Shown: positions 61,178 through 64,000 of the stretch, piece by piece | Position numbering within the stretch: position 1 is the stretch's first letter | Layout of the letters: each line of letters begins with the position of its first letter | Source: UKL13-2 sp044228625 | Lineage (GTDB): Bacteria; Pseudomonadota; Gammaproteobacteria; Burkholderiales; Usitatibacteraceae | NCBI GenBank assembly: GCA_044228625.1 | Contig: JBGAUM010000003.1 | Coordinates: 5,659-69,658, forward strand | Length of the DNA: 64,000 bases | Direction: 5' to 3' | Made by a program: the position numbers and the translations under genes | The notes under the pieces: model-generated | What the model saw: only the letters and a program-made list of their open reading frames with translations | Told to the model about the DNA's origin: nothing | The model's database searches: none

Positions 61178-61993
61178 ATGAAAAAACTTCTCCTTTTTCT
61201 TGTTGCCCTCAGCCTTTCGCTTGCCGCGCAGGCGCAGTCCTTCGACCACTCGCACGCCGCCTTCACGGCGCTGCTCAAGAAGCATGTCGTCGTCATCGAC
61301 GGCGGCAAGGCGAGCAAGGTCAAGTACGTGGATCTCAAGAAGGATCAGCCGCAACTCAAAGCCTACCTCGACACGCTCTCGGCAGTCTCGGAAGCCGACT
61401 TTAACGCCTGGAGCAAGGCGCAGCGCATGGCGTTCCTTATCAACGCGTACAACGGATTCACGCTGGAACTCATTCTCCAGAATTACCCGGTGAAGTCGAT
61501 CAAGGACATCGGTGGCGTGTTCGACAATCGGTGGAAACGCAAATTCTTCAAGCTGTTCGGTCAGGAGTGGTTTTTGGACAAGATCGAACACGAGACATTG
61601 CGCAAGCCCGGTGCCTACAACGAACCCCGTGTGCACTTTGCCGTGAACTGTGCGTCCATCGGCTGCCCGGCGCTGCGCGAAGAAGCGTTTACCGCGGACA
61701 AACTCGACAAGCAACTCGAAGAACAAGCCGTGCGCTTTCTCTCCGACCGCTCGCGCAATCGCTACACCAATGGCAAGCTCGAAGTCTCGCGCATCTTCGA
61801 TTGGTTCAAGGTCGATTGGGAATCCGGTTATTCTGGATTCGACGGCAAGACCCCGCCGATCAAATCACGCGAGGAATACTTCGCGCGCTATGCCAAGGTG
61901 TTGTCGGACAATCCGGCAGACCAGCAGGCCGTTGCAGGCGGCAAGGCGCCGATCTCCCATCTGGAATATGACTGGAGTTTGAACGGGAACTGA
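61178..61993 (+). CDS. Secreted DUF547-domain protein
   Basis: 271 residues from ATG 61178. A signal peptide ends at LAAQAQS. The DUF547 pattern is complete: FLINAYNGFTLELILQNYPVKSI, EPRVHFAVNCASIGCPALR (Cys and His conserved) and FLSDRSRNRY with VSRIFDWFKVDW. The papain-like or transglutaminase-like fold suggests peptidase activity, which is not proven. Found in many Proteobacteria as a periplasmic protein. Confidence 0.9.
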   Translation: MKKLLLFLVALSLSLAAQAQSFDHSHAAFTALLKKHVVVIDGGKASKVKYVDLKKDQPQLKAYLDTLSAVSEADFNAWSKAQRMAFLINAYNGFTLELILQNYPVKSIKDIGGVFDNRWKRKFFKLFGQEWFLDKIEHETLRKPGAYNEPRVHFAVNCASIGCPALREEAFTADKLDKQLEEQAVRFLSDRSRNRYTNGKLEVSRIFDWFKVDWESGYSGFDGKTPPIKSREEYFARYAKVLSDNPADQQAVAGGKAPISHLEYDWSLNGN

Positions 61994-62040
61994 GCTCGTT
62001 TGCCGGGTTGATGCATGCAACAACCCAGGAGGCGATGGAC

Positions 62041-62106
62041 AAAGTCTAGTGCTGGTGCGGCGTTTGGGGCTAAAGTGCCTCAGAAAGGCCGTCCTGCCTT
62101 GGGTTT
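62041..62106. repeat. 66-bp palindromic dispersed repeat, copy D
   Basis: It starts AAAGTCTAG, goes through CTGGTGCGGCGTTTGGGGC, and returns with GCCTCAGAAAGGCCGTCC to end TTGGGTTT. The arms are less complementary than in copies A and C, but spacing and CGGCGTTT core are the same. It lies in a 161-nt gap between the DUF547 gene and the next membrane-protein gene. Confidence 0.72.
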
Positions 62107-62154
62107 TTCTTAGATCTGAGGATTTACAATATCCAGGCCGGTATAGTGGGGGTC

Positions 62155-62724
62155 ATGTCGAACGCGCACCCCGAGCAGGAATCGTCCGGACCGCCGCCGC
62201 CTTCCACGTGGCCACACAAATTGCTGCGCACCCTGATTACCGTGCCGCTCGCAATCTGGGTCTTTCTCGAAGAGTGGGTCTGGGACAGCATCCTGGTGTT
62301 CATGCGTTGGGTGGGCAAGCTTCCACCCATCCATTGGCTGGAGACACAGGTTTCAAAGCTCCCGCCGGACGCCGCGCTGATCGTGTTCGCCGTTCCGGGC
62401 TTGATCCTGCTGCCCTTCAAGTTTGCCGCGCTCTACCTCATCGCCCATGGTCACAAGTTCTATGGCTTGATGGTGTTTGTCGTGGCCAAACTGATCGGCA
62501 CGGCGTTCCTGGCGCGCATCTTTTCCTTGACCAAGCCGGCCCTGATGACGATCGGCTGGTTCAACAAGTTCTACACCTGGTTCGATGGGTGGAAACAGCG
62601 GCTCTATGCCTACGTGCGGGAGATGCCCGCCTACCAGGCCATCAAGTCCCGCGCCCGTGCCGTGAAGGAGGCCGTCAGGCGCTGGTGGCAGGCGCGAACC
62701 GGGTCGCGTCGGTGGGATCAGTGA
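62155..62724 (+). CDS. Membrane protein with basic C terminus, unrecognised
   Basis: 189 residues from ATG 62155. A Pro-rich N terminus (ESSGPPPPSTWPHK) precedes helices at about 20-45, 65-85 and 95-120, then an amphipathic region with Trp and Arg (KEAVRRWWQARTGSRRW). No family recognised. A TATAGT hexamer at 62142-62147 ends seven bases before the start; the G-run between may be the ribosome-binding site. Upstream of ubiB. Confidence 0.65.
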   Translation: MSNAHPEQESSGPPPPSTWPHKLLRTLITVPLAIWVFLEEWVWDSILVFMRWVGKLPPIHWLETQVSKLPPDAALIVFAVPGLILLPFKFAALYLIAHGHKFYGLMVFVVAKLIGTAFLARIFSLTKPALMTIGWFNKFYTWFDGWKQRLYAYVREMPAYQAIKSRARAVKEAVRRWWQARTGSRRWDQ

Positions 62725-62844
62725 GCGGAGGCGTCCGCATGCGAAAATTGTCCCTGAACCGCGGGTTCCCGGCGTAATGCCGGCCCCGAGGAGACCTCGT
62801 TCCACTCCGCTGCCGCAGGTGGCGCCCTTGAATCCCGCTCCGAA

Positions 62845-64000
62845 TTGAGCCTCATTCGCCTCCTTCGCATTTCGACAGTGATCATTCGCCACGGCCTGGA
62901 TGAATTCCTGCCGGCGGGATTCACGCGGTCGCTGATCGGCGCCGTATTCTTTTGGCGACGCCACGAGGCGCCGCGCGGCGCACGGTTGCGCGCGGCGTGC
63001 CAGGAGTTGGGCCCATTGTTCGTGAAGTTTGGCCAACTGCTTTCCACGCGCCCGGACTTGGTGCCGCCGGATATCGCGCACGAACTGGCTGCCTTGCAGG
63101 ACCGCGTGCCGCCGTTTCCTCCCGCCGAAGTCGAGGCGCTGCTGGCGCGCACCTACGCGCGCGACGGCGGCTGGCGCAACGTGTTCTCCGCGTTCGACAT
63201 GACGCCGGTGGCGAGTGCGTCGGTCGCCCAAGTCCACTTTGCCACGTTGGGTTCCGGCAAGTTTGCCGGGCGTGACGTGGCGGTGAAGCTGGTACGGCCG
63301 GGCATCGACAAAACCATCGCGCACGATGTGGCACTGCTCTACACCATGGCGGGTCTGGTCGAATCGAACTTTGCCGACGGCAAGCGGCTCAAGCCGCGAG
63401 AGGTGATCGCCGAATTCGACAAGACCGTGCACGATGAACTGGACATGGTGCGCGAGGCCTCCAACGCCTCCACCTTGCGGCGCAATTTCGCCGACGGCAC
63501 CCTGCTGTACGTCCCCGAAGTGTATTTTGACTACACCACGCGCGATGCCTTGGTGATGGAGCGCATGGAATTCATCCCGGTCAACGACATCGACCGCATG
63601 ACGTCGCTGGGTTTCGATTTGGCGCGCCTCGCGGCGGATGGCGTGAAGATCTTTTTCACGCAAGTGTTCCGGGACGGCTTCTTTCACGCCGACATGCACC
63701 CGGGCAATATTTTCGTGCTCAAGACGGGAATCTATTCCGGCGTGGATTTCGGCATCATGGGCACGTTGACCGATGCCGATCGCAACTACCTCGCTCGCAA
63801 CTTTGCCGCGTTTTTTGACCGCGACTACAAGGCGGTGGCGGTGGCGCACATTGAAGCGGGCTGGGTGCCGAAAGATACGCGGGTCGATGAGTTCGAATCC
63901 GCCATTCGCTCGGTGTGCGAACCGATTTTCGACAAGCCATTGGACGAAATCTACTTCGGCACCATCCTCTTGCGCCTGTTCGAGGTGTCGCGCCGCTTCC
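62845..64000 (+). CDS. ubiB: UbiB/ABC1-family ubiquinone-biosynthesis ATPase, 3' end cut by window
   Basis: 385 residues are visible from TTG 62845, which aligns with the usual UbiB start; no ATG is available in frame upstream to 62773. Motifs of the atypical kinase fold are KFGQLLSTRPDLVPPDI (the KxGQ motif), the Ala-rich loop ASASVAQVHFATL, AVKLVRPGI (ATP lysine), HADMHPGNIFV and GVDFGIMG. UbiB is an ATPase needed for aerobic ubiquinone synthesis, probably extracting lipid intermediates from the membrane. The C-terminal membrane helices are beyond the window. Confidence 0.93.
   Translation, partial: MSLIRLLRISTVIIRHGLDEFLPAGFTRSLIGAVFFWRRHEAPRGARLRAACQELGPLFVKFGQLLSTRPDLVPPDIAHELAALQDRVPPFPPAEVEALLARTYARDGGWRNVFSAFDMTPVASASVAQVHFATLGSGKFAGRDVAVKLVRPGIDKTIAHDVALLYTMAGLVESNFADGKRLKPREVIAEFDKTVHDELDMVREASNASTLRRNFADGTLLYVPEVYFDYTTRDALVMERMEFIPVNDIDRMTSLGFDLARLAADGVKIFFTQVFRDGFFHADMHPGNIFVLKTGIYSGVDFGIMGTLTDADRNYLARNFAAFFDRDYKAVAVAHIEAGWVPKDTRVDEFESAIRSVCEPIFDKPLDEIYFGTILLRLFEVSRRF

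Noticed and set aside
62353..63849. A 498-codon open frame on the minus strand over ubiB
   Set aside because: It is antisense to a clear UbiB sequence and is rich in Arg and His, typical of a shadow frame in GC-rich coding DNA.

Overview
The window reads as a chromosomal segment of a GC-rich betaproteobacterium. The evidence is conserved synteny: rodA-rlpA-dacA-dat-ybeD-lipB-lipA, holA-proA-nadD-rsfS-rlmH-maf-rng, pilU/pilT next to yggS-proC-yggT, and kefC/kdsD/kdsC. Lipid A/Kdo synthesis, lipoprotein signals, a usher and RND efflux genes show a Gram-negative envelope. Genus cannot be fixed from sequence alone. Both ends cut genes: rodA at the left and ubiB at the right. No rRNA, tRNA, CRISPR array, prophage or transposase was seen.

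Layout. 0-5.7 kb: cell-wall elongation and lipoate synthesis. 5.8-8.4 kb: a small membrane protein, a tandem cyclic-nucleotide-binding protein, a zinc-ribbon membrane protein and a class II glutamine amidotransferase. 8.6-11.3 kb: a two-subunit molybdenum hydroxylase (iorAB type). 11.4-13.3 kb: a compact soxXYZA cluster without soxB or soxCD. 13.4-17.5 kb (minus): secreted alpha-amylase, copper ATPase, copper-chaperone-like protein. 17.9-22.3 kb: RND efflux pair. 22.3-27.6 kb: kefC, kdsD, kdsC, hemJ and an rRNA methyltransferase. 27.7-28.8 kb: an AraC-family regulator divergent from a 52-residue membrane protein, with three 21-bp-phased repeats between them. 28.9-33.3 kb: pilTU, yggS-proC-yggT. 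33.5-35.6 kb: a large dynamin-like GTPase. 35.7-42 kb (minus): the holA...rng housekeeping operon. 42.2-47.3 kb: an archaic (Csu-type) chaperone-usher fimbrial operon. 47.3-51.5 kb: a YeeE/YedE transporter, two cupins and an orphan ABC permease pair. 51.6-54.9 kb (minus): hslO, a spermidine-synthase-like protein, a class A beta-lactamase and a thioesterase. 55-60.4 kb: YHS protein, 3-hydroxybutyrate dehydrogenase, phasin-like protein, patatin-like hydrolase and a TVP38/flavin-oxidoreductase fusion. The last two are broken by a cluster of small indels. 60.4-64 kb: two membrane proteins, a DUF547 protein and ubiB.

Main observations beyond gene content. (1) A dispersed, imperfectly palindromic repeat of 66 bp occurs four times, with a fifth longer relative, always just downstream of a plus-strand stop codon. 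In two cases the first base of the repeat is the last base of the stop codon. (2) Three direct repeats at exact 21-bp pitch lie between the AraC gene and a small membrane-protein gene, which looks like a complete regulatory module. (3) SoxY ends in an altered carrier tail, and Hsp33 has lost half of its zinc cysteines. (4) About seven indels cluster in 57.3-60.0 kb. (5) Several genes have a -10-like hexamer 6-8 nt before the start codon and little or no ribosome-binding site, suggesting leaderless transcription.
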